Assembly (NCBI GenBank): GCA_945957605.1
Contig: CAMFLR010000025.1
Location: forward strand, 1-64,000
DNA from: an uncultured Isosphaeraceae bacterium
GTDB lineage: Bacteria > Planctomycetota > Planctomycetia > Isosphaerales > Isosphaeraceae
Direction: 5' to 3'
Length of the DNA: 64,000 bases
Both the position numbers and the translations under genes were made by a program. Each line of letters begins with the position of its first letter. Positions within the stretch are counted from its first letter, which is position 1. Below the pieces are notes generated by a model. The model was given only the letters and a program-made list of their open reading frames with translations. It made no database searches and was not told the DNA's origin. Below, one piece after another: positions 28,470-35,852 of this stretch.

Positions 28470-29372
28470 ATGATTGCGGCCGTCAAAAGCTGGAACGTAC
28501 CGCTGTTTGGCGGACTTGATGCACGAACGCTGGTCGAGCGAGTTTATCATCAACTCAAAAATCATGAGTTGATCATGCGTTCCTCGGCCATCACGTACTA
28601 TGCCCTGACGGCGTTTGTTCCTTTTCTGGCGGTCGTAATCACCTTTGCTGCGCATTTTTCGCCGAAACTCACTGGTGATGTGCAATCCCGAGACATTACC
28701 GGCACAACGACGGTCGAGGAATTCCGCCAAATGCTCGCGCGGTTTTTGCCGCCGGAGTCGTACGAGCTGGTGGCAGGCGAAATCGCGCGGCTTCAAGCAA
28801 ACCCACCGATTGGACTGCTGTCGGTAAGTCTGGCGGTAAGCATCTGGCTATCATCAGGGGCGTTTGGCGCGTTTGTCACCGCGGTTGACGCAATTCATGG
28901 TGTGAAGGAAACGCGGTCGTATTTGCGTCTCACTCTTACCGCGATTGTGATTACGCTTGTTGAAGCGTTCATTATTATCGGCACCTTGGTTGCGCTGATT
29001 GTTTGGCCGCGGATTCGGCATGAATTTGCCTGGATCGGCTTGCCCTCGTCCGCGGAAATTCTCGCGGAATGGTCGATTGTGATCCTGGGATTGCTGCTGA
29101 GTTACGCGATCATCACGCGCTTTGGGCCAAACCTGCATCGAGGTTGGAGGCCGATTTCGCCTGGCGCGGTGATGAGTACAGTTGCGTTCATGGCATCGGG
29201 ATTGCTATTGCGTGTCTATGTGTTGCGATTTGGCGGATATGGCCGAACTTACGGCTCACTTGCCGGGGCGATGCTTCTGGCCTTCTGGTTCTGGATTTCC
29301 GCAATCATTCTGCTGGTTTCGATCCAGATCGACAAGATTATCGACGACGCGAAGGAGAACCTGCAATCATGA
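28470..29372 (+). CDS. YihY/BrkB family membrane protein
   Basis: A 300-aa integral membrane protein of the YihY/virulence factor BrkB family. The family start (NHELIMRSSAITYYALTAFVPFLA) and the ending motif YGSLAGAMLLAFWFWISAIILL are clear. About six membrane helices. Function is poorly known (possibly transport or envelope integrity). It lies 25 bp after the small tail-anchored gene and overlaps the CBS gene by 4 bases (ATGA). Confidence 0.9.
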   Translation: MIAAVKSWNVPLFGGLDARTLVERVYHQLKNHELIMRSSAITYYALTAFVPFLAVVITFAAHFSPKLTGDVQSRDITGTTTVEEFRQMLARFLPPESYELVAGEIARLQANPPIGLLSVSLAVSIWLSSGAFGAFVTAVDAIHGVKETRSYLRLTLTAIVITLVEAFIIIGTLVALIVWPRIRHEFAWIGLPSSAEILAEWSIVILGLLLSYAIITRFGPNLHRGWRPISPGAVMSTVAFMASGLLLRVYVLRFGGYGRTYGSLAGAMLLAFWFWISAIILLVSIQIDKIIDDAKENLQS

Positions 29373-29839
29373 CGACCGACGTGGAATCCCTGAACCTGGA
29401 CAAGATCCCGAGCGAACGGCTCGCAGGCGACGTGATGGTGCCGTCGCCGCGAACTTGCTCAAAATTCAGCCGCGTCATCGAAGCGGTTTTGATTCTGAAG
29501 GAAGAAGATTGCGGCCTGGTTCCGATCGTCGAAGAAGGCAAACCGATCGGCGTGGTGACGGACCGAGACGTTGCACTCGCGCTCGGATCGGTGGTCAATC
29601 TTGTCGAGCAACCGATCTCCGACATCATGTCGACGAAGATCATTTCGGTGCCTATTTCGACTTCGCTCGAAGGGATCGTGCAGACCTTTGTCAACGAAGG
29701 CGTCAGGCGCGTGCTGGTCGTCGACGCGGAAGGTTTGCTCGTTGGCGTGATTGGCTGGAAGGACATCGTTGCCGATCTTCCTTATGAGACGATCGGTCGA
29801 ATTGTCACGGAAATTGTTGCGACTCCGGCTCAAAAATAA
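29369..29839 (+). CDS. CBS-domain pair protein
   Basis: A 156-aa cytosolic protein with two CBS motifs (CGLVPIVEEGKPIGVVTDRDVALAL and RRVLVVDAEGLLVGVIGWKDI). CBS pairs bind adenine nucleotides and regulate partner proteins. ATG 29369 overlaps the BrkB stop as ATGA, so the two are translationally coupled. Its likely partner is the BrkB-like membrane protein or another product of this operon. Confidence 0.9.
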   Translation: MTTDVESLNLDKIPSERLAGDVMVPSPRTCSKFSRVIEAVLILKEEDCGLVPIVEEGKPIGVVTDRDVALALGSVVNLVEQPISDIMSTKIISVPISTSLEGIVQTFVNEGVRRVLVVDAEGLLVGVIGWKDIVADLPYETIGRIVTEIVATPAQK

Positions 29840-29861
29840 GTAAAGGAAGGAGCGCCTATCC

Positions 29862-30326
29862 GTGGCGACCGTGATCAATCAAGCCGATGACATTCGACGC
29901 CAGATGGCCGATGTGCGTGCGCAACTTCATACCGAGATGCGTGGCGTTGTCGACGATGTGGCGGCCGTAACCGACTGGCAAGGGCATATCCATAAGCACC
30001 CCTGGCTGGCGATTGGCGCGGCGTTTGGCATCGGCTATTTGCTGGTTCCCAAGCGACACGCACCGCCGAGTGTCATCATCAAACCGGCTGAGGCGCAGAC
30101 GCTTGCCGCGGCGGTTAGCGAAGCTCCGCAAGCGAAGCGATCCAGTGTTTGGAAATGGGCTCTCGGAGCGGTGACCCCCATCGTGATTCGTGCCGCGCAA
30201 TCGTACGCGATTACCCAAGTCGAGAAGTTGCTGGCGGAAAATCCGCCGGGCCCGCATCCCGCCCCGGCTGGGCTGTCTCAAGCAAGCGGGCCGGGTGAAG
30301 CGAGATTCGCCAACAGACGCTTTTGA
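29862..30326 (+). CDS. ElaB/YqjD-like (DUF883-type) membrane protein
   Basis: A 154-aa protein starting with GTG at 29862, 9 nt after GGAAGGAG. The N-terminal amphipathic helix with many Asp/Arg residues (ADDIRRQMADVRAQL) and the motif HPWLAIGAAFGIGYLLVPKR match DUF883/ElaB proteins, where that segment is the membrane anchor. A second weakly hydrophobic part and a Pro/Ala-rich tail follow, longer than usual for the family. Fourth unit of the sigma-54-preceded operon. Confidence 0.75.
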   Translation: MATVINQADDIRRQMADVRAQLHTEMRGVVDDVAAVTDWQGHIHKHPWLAIGAAFGIGYLLVPKRHAPPSVIIKPAEAQTLAAAVSEAPQAKRSSVWKWALGAVTPIVIRAAQSYAITQVEKLLAENPPGPHPAPAGLSQASGPGEARFANRRF

Positions 30327-30359
30327 GGATCGGATCACTTCAAATCCGAAGGACATTTT

Positions 30360-30605
30360 ATGGCCGGCACGAATGAAGCTGGGTTAACGCGATCTTTATC
30401 CAATCCTCTCGCTGGCGGCGCTGCTGGACTGCTCTCATCGTTCTCGAAAGACAAGGCGATGAACTGGGCGTTCACAGCGGGAACGCAGGTGGCTTCTGCC
30501 AAGCACTGGGTTGAGACAGAAGGTATCAAGAATCGAACTTTCACCACCCTGGGCGTCGCCTTTGGGCTAGGAGTCTTTACGGGATGGCTCATCAAACGAC
30601 GATGA
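30360..30605 (+). CDS. Small membrane protein with C-terminal Gly-zipper anchor
   Basis: An 81-aa protein. Its last 20 residues (TLGVAFGLGVFTGWLIKRR) form the same kind of Gly-rich, positively ended anchor seen in its neighbours. The N-terminal part is soluble and not recognised (possibly YqjK- or YtxH-like). ATG 30360 is 33 bp after the preceding gene; its stop overlaps the next start (ATGA at 30602-30605). Confidence 0.65.
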   Translation: MAGTNEAGLTRSLSNPLAGGAAGLLSSFSKDKAMNWAFTAGTQVASAKHWVETEGIKNRTFTTLGVAFGLGVFTGWLIKRR

Positions 30606-31018
30606 ACCGGGGCGCAGAGCCGTCCCTGGGCGGGGCGATTTCCGAGCTCGGCGAGCTTGGAAATAACATCGTGGTGCTTGCAACATTGCAGGCAAAACTC
30701 GCGGCCGAAGATGCGCGTGACAGTGCGGGCCGCGCGATTCCTGCGATCATCGGCACAGCGATCGCCGTACCGCTTGCACTGGCGAGCGTTACCGTTGCCG
30801 TGTTTGGAATCGCCTACTGGATGGCCGAAGCGTGGAGCATGCCGATTGCTCGCGCGATGCTTATCGTCGCGCTGATTGGCATCGTGGTTTCCGCAGTTCT
30901 CGCGGTTTTGGCTGCTTATCGCTTCCGCGTTAGCTTGCTTGTTTTCAGGCGGTCACGCGAGGAACTTGAGCGAAACCTTGCCTGGCTTGGCACCGTCCTC
31001 CTGCACAGCGGACGCTAA
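30602..31018 (+). CDS. YqjE/holin-superfamily (Phage_holin_3_6) membrane protein
   Basis: A 138-aa protein. An N-terminal amphipathic helix (ELGNNIVVLATLQAKLAAED) precedes two long hydrophobic helices (about 52-75 and 85-108) and a basic C-terminus, the layout of the YqjE/Actinobacterial holin-X family. ATG 30602 overlaps the previous stop (ATGA); a start six codons earlier is possible. The order DUF883-like, small protein, YqjE-like recalls E. coli yqjD-yqjE-yqjK. It is the last gene before the terminator at 31096. Confidence 0.7.
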   Translation: MNRGAEPSLGGAISELGELGNNIVVLATLQAKLAAEDARDSAGRAIPAIIGTAIAVPLALASVTVAVFGIAYWMAEAWSMPIARAMLIVALIGIVVSAVLAVLAAYRFRVSLLVFRRSREELERNLAWLGTVLLHSGR

Positions 31019-31095
31019 AATTACATCGTAACAGTTGAGAATCTGGCTTCTCAACTGAGTTACGACCCAAAAATTCGGCAGAATAGTTCCCCAAG

Positions 31096-31129
31096 AGGCC
31101 ACGCATCGTGCGTGGTCTTTTGCTTTTTC
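31096..31129 (+). terminator. Rho-independent terminator
   Basis: Ten-base-pair stem (31096-31105 with 31109-31118, one G-T pair) around loop TCG, followed by TTTTGCTTTTT. It ends the operon 28229-31018. Confidence 0.8.
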
Positions 31130-31229
31130 TAAGCACGGTTAATAGGCCAAGTTAGTTATCGGCGCACGGTCAAAATCGGCTGCACCTAGAATTTGTTTGA
31201 TTATTGATAAAAGAAGGTTTCAACCTCTT

Positions 31230-31245
31230 GGCATGAGTTTCGCAA
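31230..31245 (+). promoter_or_regulatory. Sigma-54 -24/-12 promoter
   Basis: TGGCATG-AGTT-TCGCA: 14 of 16 positions agree with TGGCACG-N4-TTGCW, counting the free spacer, with GG and GC correctly placed. It lies 145 bp upstream of ATG 31391 in an AT-rich gap, just after the terminator of the previous operon. Confidence 0.7.
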
Positions 31246-31390
31246 GCTATTCAATCGCTTTTCACAAAGACCGTTTGTTCAAGGATGAAACAAATTGTCA
31301 CCCCTCGGCAGCAGCTTGAGATCACACCAGGATACGACGCACGTCGAGATCGTTGAATCTGCTATCAGAAATACTCGGAGGATTCCGTTG

Positions 31391-31666
31391 ATGATCAACA
31401 CCAATGCCAAGTTGGATCTGGGACAGGTCATGCGTGATACCGGCAGCGTGATGTACCCGCAAACCCGTGAGCGAAATGTCTGGAGCCGATTTGAGCTTCA
31501 TCGCAATGAGACGACGGTCGAAGAAGTTGTCGTCGATGAACGCTGCCATATGAGCTCGGCCGAAGTGATCGAAAGCCGGCTAATCGAACGCCTGGGAAAT
31601 TCTTCCCTGCCCATGAGCCACCTTCGCATTGGAAGCATCTGCAACCGCGGACGCGCCTCTGAGTGA
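31391..31666 (+). CDS. Hypothetical protein, 91 aa
   Basis: Not recognised. GGAGG lies 9 nt before ATG 31391. The protein is soluble and charged, with VVVDERCHMSSAEVIESRLIERLG in the middle. It stands alone between a sigma-54 motif and a strong terminator, so it is a monocistronic unit, which supports its being real despite its size. Confidence 0.6.
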   Translation: MINTNAKLDLGQVMRDTGSVMYPQTRERNVWSRFELHRNETTVEEVVVDERCHMSSAEVIESRLIERLGNSSLPMSHLRIGSICNRGRASE

Positions 31667-31697
31667 CCGATCGCTCTTCAGCAGTCAAGATTTCATC

Positions 31698-31736
31698 AAC
31701 CGGCGCAGCTCGTTTTGAGCTCCGCCGGTTCTTTTT
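31698..31736 (+). terminator. Rho-independent terminator
   Basis: Stem AACCGGCG/CGCCGGTT (31698-31705 and 31723-31730), extended by AGCTC/GAGCT after one mismatch, loop GTTTT, followed by CTTTTTT. It ends the 91-aa gene. Confidence 0.85.
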
Positions 31737-31770
31737 TGTCTTCGCGTAAACTTCATTGGTTGGGCTTCGA

Positions 31771-31806
31771 AAAAGAAAAACGGAGGGGATGATGATATCC
31801 CCTCCG
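31771..31806 (-). terminator. Rho-independent terminator of the CsbD unit
   Basis: On the minus strand, stem CGGAGGGGA/TCCCCTCCG (31781-31789 and 31798-31806) is followed by TTTTTCTTTT. It lies 25 bp beyond the CsbD stop. Confidence 0.85.
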
Positions 31807-31831
31807 TACGGTGTTTGATCAGACCCGGAAG

Positions 31832-32251
31832 TTAGCGAGAACGAAGCGCCAGGCCGACCAGGAGGCCGATGCCGAGACCGACGCCGAAGGCAGCCGCAAC
31901 CGACTTGGTCGGGTTGTGCTGAATGAGGTGCTCGGCTTGCTCGTAACCTTCGGAAACGTGCTGAGCGACGTCCTGATACCGGTCGCGAATCTGGCGGCCA
32001 GCATCGTGTGCAAACTGGCCAGCCGTTTCTGCGGCTTGTGAGAGGGCGCTCGCGCCCTTGCTCGTCAGTTGGCTGAGAAACTGTTCGATCGCTTCGCGGG
32101 TTTCGCCGGTTTTCTGCTGAATCTTGCCGACGACCTGATCGACGTTGCCGTTCTGCATCTGGAGATCGTCGTCGGAGAGGTTACCCCACTTCTCCTTCAC
32201 CTGGCCCCGGATGCGATTCCACGATCCCTGAAGCTGTTGAGCATTGACCAT
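31832..32251 (-). CDS. CsbD-like stress protein with C-terminal membrane anchor
   Basis: A 139-aa protein. Residues 1-50 are a CsbD domain (LQGSWNRIRGQVKEKWGNL, then NVDQVVGKIQQKTG). A long amphipathic helix follows, ending in a DUF883/ElaB-like anchor (NPTKSVAAAFGVGLGIG and LLVGLALRSR). This CsbD plus DUF883-like fusion is longer than usual CsbD proteins (60-70 aa). AAGGAG lies 8 nt before ATG 32251. CsbD in Bacillus belongs to the sigma-B stress regulon. The short 57-bp gap suggests co-transcription with the lipoprotein gene upstream. Confidence 0.88.
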   Translation of the reverse strand: MVNAQQLQGSWNRIRGQVKEKWGNLSDDDLQMQNGNVDQVVGKIQQKTGETREAIEQFLSQLTSKGASALSQAAETAGQFAHDAGRQIRDRYQDVAQHVSEGYEQAEHLIQHNPTKSVAAAFGVGLGIGLLVGLALRSR

Positions 32252-32308
32252 TGTGACGCTCCTTGGAAAAAGTTCGATAACGCCCGGGTCGATACACGAG
32301 CCGGTCGA

Positions 32309-32491
32309 TTAGGGTTTGGCGGGGACAGGAGGGTTCTTGCCGGTCGATTCGACCTTGGTTTCCGTGGTCACCTTGCTGGTGCCTTCAGGAGTCTTGATCG
32401 TCTCTTGCTTCGTCACCTTGGATTCTTCGCCGCAGCCAATTCCGATGAACGCCATGGCGACCGGGACGCAGAGGAATTTGAGGCTCTTCAT
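32309..32491 (-). CDS. Small putative lipoprotein, 60 aa
   Basis: MKSLKFLCVPVAMAFIGIG is a type II signal-like sequence ending before C20 (GIGC lipobox). The mature part is a 40-residue Lys/Thr/Glu-rich, probably unstructured tail with near-repeats (TKQETIKTPEG, TTETKVESTG). GAAGGGA precedes ATG 32491. It is first in the unit driven by the leftward sigma-54 motif at 32593. It resembles entericidin-like envelope-stress lipoproteins in layout, not in clear sequence. Confidence 0.7.
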   Translation of the reverse strand: MKSLKFLCVPVAMAFIGIGCGEESKVTKQETIKTPEGTSKVTTETKVESTGKNPPVPAKP

Positions 32492-32592
32492 CGTTCGATC
32501 CCTTCTGTCTGATATTTCCGCATGAGACCTGGCGGATTACCACGAGCCAACTCGCAGTGCCTGGTCATCGTTTCGTAACGTGCCGAAAGAAG

Positions 32593-32608
32593 AGCAACAC
32601 GTATGCCG
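32593..32608 (-). promoter_or_regulatory. Sigma-54 -24/-12 promoter (leftward)
   Basis: Read on the minus strand: CGGCATA-CGTG-TTGCT. The -12 box TTGCT is perfect and GGCA of the -24 box is kept at the right spacing. It lies 101 bp upstream of the lipoprotein start at 32491. Confidence 0.65.
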
Positions 32609-32648
32609 ACTTCGCTTGTTTTGTCGTGAATTGTGAGTGAATTGCCTG

Positions 32649-32664
32649 CGGCATTGATGTTGCT
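32649..32664 (+). promoter_or_regulatory. Sigma-54 -24/-12 promoter (rightward)
   Basis: CGGCATT-GATG-TTGCT on the plus strand, with a perfect -12 box and GGCA at -24, almost the same sequence as the leftward motif 40 bp away. It lies 78 bp upstream of ATG 32743. Confidence 0.65.
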
Positions 32665-32742
32665 CTTCTATCTCTATGGACGAGCGGCTTGATTTGCCGG
32701 GCTTTATACAGCCGCACGCAACACATTGTGGAGGTTTTACCC

Positions 32743-33123
32743 ATGAGTCGCAGGAACAACTCACGCGAGCGAAGCAACGGTACGTCCGCGAACTCGCGCA
32801 TCTCACACACTTCTCACGAGGAGCACGACATGCCTACTGAAACCGATCGCCCGCATATGCGCAATGAACTTGGCGGCACTCATCACGACCAGTTGCAATT
32901 GCCTTCCTACTCGGCGGTCTCCGCGGTGATCACGCGACATCCCGCGCTCTCGATGGCGGCAGGTTTCAGCGTTGGATTCGGGCTTGGCGTCCTGATCACT
33001 GCGGTCCTTTCCGGCGGTCACGAACGGAGCTGGATGGAACGCCACCACATTCCGGAACATCTGCATGATTTGACATCTCGCCTTCGCCACATTCCCGAGC
33101 AGATCTCGCGACGCATGTCTTGA
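32743..33123 (+). CDS. Tail-anchored membrane protein with Gly-zipper, ElaB/YqjD-like
   Basis: A 126-aa protein. A Ser/Arg/His-rich polar N-terminus precedes the membrane segment RHPALSMAAGFSVGFGLGV (residues about 65-90), which has the same A-G-F-x-x-G-F-G-L-G pattern as neighbouring DUF883-like proteins. An amphipathic His/Arg-rich tail follows (HHIPEHLHDLTSRLRHIPEQ). GGAGG lies 8 nt before ATG 32743; an internal ATG at 32830 would give a shorter form. Confidence 0.65.
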   Translation: MSRRNNSRERSNGTSANSRISHTSHEEHDMPTETDRPHMRNELGGTHHDQLQLPSYSAVSAVITRHPALSMAAGFSVGFGLGVLITAVLSGGHERSWMERHHIPEHLHDLTSRLRHIPEQISRRMS

Positions 33124-33157
33124 TCGAAGTTTTGATCTTTCTCACAACGCCGGGTGC

Positions 33158-33179
33158 CACTGGTGGTATCCCACCAGTG
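33158..33179. repeat. Palindromic REP-like element
   Basis: CACTGGTGG-TATC-CCACCAGTG, a perfect 9-bp stem with a 4-base loop, flanked by GGGTGC and TGCCC. It lies between convergent genes without a T-run. It resembles short palindromes dispersed in intergenic DNA of many planctomycete genomes; only this copy is in the window. Confidence 0.45.
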
Positions 33180-33211
33180 TGCCCTTCGCGCGCGAATTTG
33201 GGTTACCACTG

Positions 33212-33267
33212 AAACAGAATCGCCGCTCTAGCAAATCTTCATGCTAGAGCGGCGATTCTGTTTTGAT
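33212..33267. terminator. Bidirectional terminator, perfect 22-bp stem
   Basis: Arms 33212-33233 and 33242-33263 are exact reverse complements around the loop AATCTTCA, with T-rich ends on the plus side. It lies between convergent genes ending at 33123 and 33293 and can serve both. Confidence 0.85.
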
Positions 33268-33292
33268 TCGGAATTTATCGGAACATTCTCAC

Positions 33293-33817
33293 TCAAACTG
33301 CGCGATGATCACTCTCGACGATCTCGATGATCTCTCGAACCGCTTCGTGATTGACGGGCACGCATGTCGCGCACTCGCCAGCGCTTGCACCGCCGCCTTC
33401 ACCTTCAAGCCGGGAGATCGCGTCGCGGTCTTCATCATCAACGACGCGAGGAAGCTGCTCGAAGTCGCCGCGAATCGCCTTGAGCATGGTACGTTCGCGT
33501 TCGCGCTCGGCGACCGATCGCCAGCCGAGCTTCTCGAGAATCAGGCCCGAACCACTGCGCTTGACCAGCGAGTTCTCGATGAGAACAAGCCCCCCGACGG
33601 CGACCGGAATGAGCGCCCACGGGGTGACGGCATATCCCACTCCGACACCGGCAAGGATCACCGCCCCGAGTCCGAACTCGAGCACGCGGCTCCGACTCCA
33701 TTCCTTGTCGATCTCGTTAAGACGCTTGTCGATAGCTTCCCTTCCGTCGATCGCACATTCGACCAGCCGACCCTTTACCCCAGGGAGGCCGGTTGCTGGG
33801 GCAACGTTGAAAGTCAT
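33293..33817 (-). CDS. Membrane protein, DUF2892/YgaP-like transmembrane part
   Basis: A 174-aa protein with two adjacent hydrophobic helices (about 50-68 and 71-87; FGLGAVILAGVGVGYAV then PWALIPVAVGGLVLIENSL) after a charged N-terminus, and a soluble acidic C-terminal half (DDEDRDAISRLEGEGG). The two-helix unit resembles DUF2892. GAGGAG lies 7 nt before ATG 33817. It is preceded by one of the best sigma-54 motifs in the window, 33877-33892. Confidence 0.65.
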   Translation of the reverse strand: MTFNVAPATGLPGVKGRLVECAIDGREAIDKRLNEIDKEWSRSRVLEFGLGAVILAGVGVGYAVTPWALIPVAVGGLVLIENSLVKRSGSGLILEKLGWRSVAERERERTMLKAIRGDFEQLPRVVDDEDRDAISRLEGEGGGASAGECATCVPVNHEAVREIIEIVESDHRAV

Positions 33818-33876
33818 CACAAATCTCCTCATCGGGATCCATGGCCAAGAATGGTTGACCTACGATCGAGGAGAGT

Positions 33877-33892
33877 TGCAATCGCCGTGCCG
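33877..33892 (-). promoter_or_regulatory. Sigma-54 -24/-12 promoter (leftward), near-perfect
   Basis: Minus strand CGGCACG-GCGA-TTGCA differs from the consensus TGGCACG-N4-TTGCW only at the first base. Expected start near 33866, about 50 bp before the ATG at 33817. Confidence 0.8.
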
Positions 33893-33901
33893 AATTCAAA
33901 G

Positions 33902-33955
33902 AGAAACACCCAGCTTCCTCGTTCGCCTGGGGCGATGATTGAGGAAACTGGGTGT
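33902..33955 (-). terminator. Terminator hairpin of the sigma-54 activator gene
   Basis: Arms 33906-33920 and 33941-33955 pair over 15 bases with one mismatch, and an inner TCGCC/GGCGA pair shortens the loop. On the minus strand it is followed by TTTCTCTTT. It lies 28 bp past the stop of the activator gene and just upstream of the promoter at 33877, insulating the two. Confidence 0.7.
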
Positions 33956-33982
33956 GATAAAAGGCGTTACGTCGAGCAGTCG

Positions 33983-35452
33983 TCAGTCTTTCTTGAATGC
34001 CGACGTATCAATTTTGTACTGAGCGATCTTTGATGTGATGCTCCGGCGCGAAAGGCCGCTGATCCGCGCGCAGCGTCCCACGTGACCGCGGGTTCGCTTG
34101 AGTGCGCGTGTGATGTAACGCTTCTCGAAATTCGCGACGACCTCGCTTAGCTGCGCGGGAAGCGGACGCGTGATATCGATCGAGAACATCGATTTTTTGG
34201 GCGCGGGCTTCGAGAGGTCGGACGGAAGATTCGATGGCGCGATGACACCGTTCTTGGCGGTCACCACCGCCCGTTCCATGGCGTTTTCAAGCTCGCGGAC
34301 GTTGCCCGGCCAGGCGTGGCCGAGCACCAGTTCCATCGCTTCCGGAGTGAACTGGCAGGGGGGCTGGCCTGTGCGAGCGTACTTCTCGGCGAAATGCGTG
34401 GCGAGAAGGCGAATGTCTTCGGGACGTTCGCGGAGCGGCGGAAGATCGATTTTGAAGACGTTGAGTCGATAGTAGAGGTCTTCGCGGAATTTTCCTTCTT
34501 TAACCATCGCTGGAAGGTCGCGGTGGGTCGCGCCGATGACTCGCACGTTCACGCTGCGGCTTTCGTTGCCGCCGACGCGCTCGAACTGGCGTTCTTGCAG
34601 CACGCGAAGCAATTTCACCTGCATGACGGGCGGAATATCGCCAACTTCGTCGAGGAACAGCGTCCCGCCGTCGGCCATTTCGATTCGACCTTTGCGCTGA
34701 GCAGCAGCGCCGGTGAACGAACCTTTTTCATGACCGAAAAGTTCGCTCTCCATCAAGCTTTCGGGCAGCGCGGCGCAGTTGACGATCACGAGCGGACCGT
34801 TGCGCCGTGCGGAGGAAGCCTGGTGGATTGCGCGGGCGACCAGTTCTTTACCCGTTCCCGTTTCGCCGCCGATGAGCACCGTGGTGTTCGTATCGGCGAT
34901 GCAGGAGATCTGGTCGAAGATCTCGAGCATGCGGGGGTTTTTGCTGAGGATATTCTGAAATGAGCTCTGTTCGCGAAGCTGCGTACGCAATGCGATGAGC
35001 TCGTCTTGCAGCGTGCGCTCCCGCAAGGCGCGCTGGACGAGAAGGCTGACAGTTTCCGGGTCGATTGGCTTTGTCAGGAAGTCGTAGGCGCCATACTTCA
35101 TCGCCTCGACCGCATCGTTGATGCTGCCGTAGCCGGTCATCACGACGACCGTAACCGGAAGGTTTTTCGCCTGGATTTGCTGGAGCAATTCCATCCCGCC
35201 GAGGCCGGGCATGCGCAGGTCGGTCAGCACCACGCTATAGGGGCGCTTCGCCAGCATTTCGAGTGCGCGGTTGCCGTTCGTCGCCAGATCGGCCGGAATA
35301 CCCAGCGAGATTTCGAGCATCCGGCGCAGGGTTTCGCCGGCCTCCTGACTGTCATCAACGATCAGCAGGTGCTGATGAGACTCAGGTGCTTCCGCTTCAC
35401 CGCCGGGGCGCGCCTTTGCGTCGGGGAGAATCATATCCGAAGACACTGACAT
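33983..35452 (-). CDS. NtrC-type sigma-54-dependent response regulator
   Basis: A 489-aa protein. A receiver (28-140) has the DD pair at 33-34 and phospho-acceptor D78 (LTDLRMPG). The AAA+ domain (about 165-400) has Walker A GETGTGKE (196-203), the sigma-54 contact loop as GSFTGA (244-249, most members have GAFTGA), Walker B LFLDE and the arginine-finger region FREDLYYRLNVF. A Fis-type HTH (about 448-485; RALKRTRGHVGRCARISGLSRRSI) ends it. It binds upstream sites and drives open complexes by sigma-54 RNA polymerase after phosphorylation. No sensor kinase is adjacent. Sigma-54 motifs flank it on both sides, so its targets are probably these neighbouring genes. Confidence 0.95.
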   Translation of the reverse strand: MSVSSDMILPDAKARPGGEAEAPESHQHLLIVDDSQEAGETLRRMLEISLGIPADLATNGNRALEMLAKRPYSVVLTDLRMPGLGGMELLQQIQAKNLPVTVVVMTGYGSINDAVEAMKYGAYDFLTKPIDPETVSLLVQRALRERTLQDELIALRTQLREQSSFQNILSKNPRMLEIFDQISCIADTNTTVLIGGETGTGKELVARAIHQASSARRNGPLVIVNCAALPESLMESELFGHEKGSFTGAAAQRKGRIEMADGGTLFLDEVGDIPPVMQVKLLRVLQERQFERVGGNESRSVNVRVIGATHRDLPAMVKEGKFREDLYYRLNVFKIDLPPLRERPEDIRLLATHFAEKYARTGQPPCQFTPEAMELVLGHAWPGNVRELENAMERAVVTAKNGVIAPSNLPSDLSKPAPKKSMFSIDITRPLPAQLSEVVANFEKRYITRALKRTRGHVGRCARISGLSRRSITSKIAQYKIDTSAFKKD

Positions 35453-35852
35453 ATGATCTCCTGAAATTCAGGGTTAGTTGATCGGGGCAGTGGACCAAAG
35501 TTTCCAGGGTAACCCCGCTGTCTTCCCACTTCAAGCTCGATGATCCGCTACGCAGTTGAGTGCGCATCGTGACGTCATGACTGAATACGACTTTGGGCGA
35601 TTTGGCGATCCCCGATTGAGGAAGCCGGCTTCTCATCGACTGGCGGTCAGTCAAATTCTGGTTCTGGAGCGCGGCTTGCCGTCCGCGACCGTCTGAGGGC
35701 AATGAATCCTCTATGTTAACTCGGTTTACCTCGGTTGGTATCGCAATTGCTGCTTAGAAGCCACGGTCGTTGCCACTGTCGATCGCTGAGCGATCACACG
35801 ACGACCGGTCTGATTGCCGATTGCTCGGCGCAAGAGTTTGAAGAGGATGTCC
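35453..35852. other. Divergent intergenic region carrying sigma-54 motifs
   Basis: 400 bp between the activator gene (leftward) and the iron-permease-like gene (rightward). It holds the motif at 35736-35751 and a weaker one at 35665-35680 (TGGAGCG-CGGC-TTGCC). No leftward sigma-54 box was found, so the activator itself is probably read by another sigma factor. No small gene seen. Confidence 0.55.
35736..35751 (+). promoter_or_regulatory. Sigma-54 -24/-12 promoter
   Basis: TGGTATC-GCAA-TTGCT: perfect -12 box and TGG at -24 with correct spacing, weaker in the rest of the -24 box. It lies 102 bp upstream of ATG 35853. Confidence 0.6.

Noticed and set aside
35665-35680. Second sigma-54-like motif TGGAGCG-CGGC-TTGCC
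   Set aside because: Two mismatches in the -24 box and one at the end of the -12 box; the motif at 35736 is closer to the gene and better in the -12 box.
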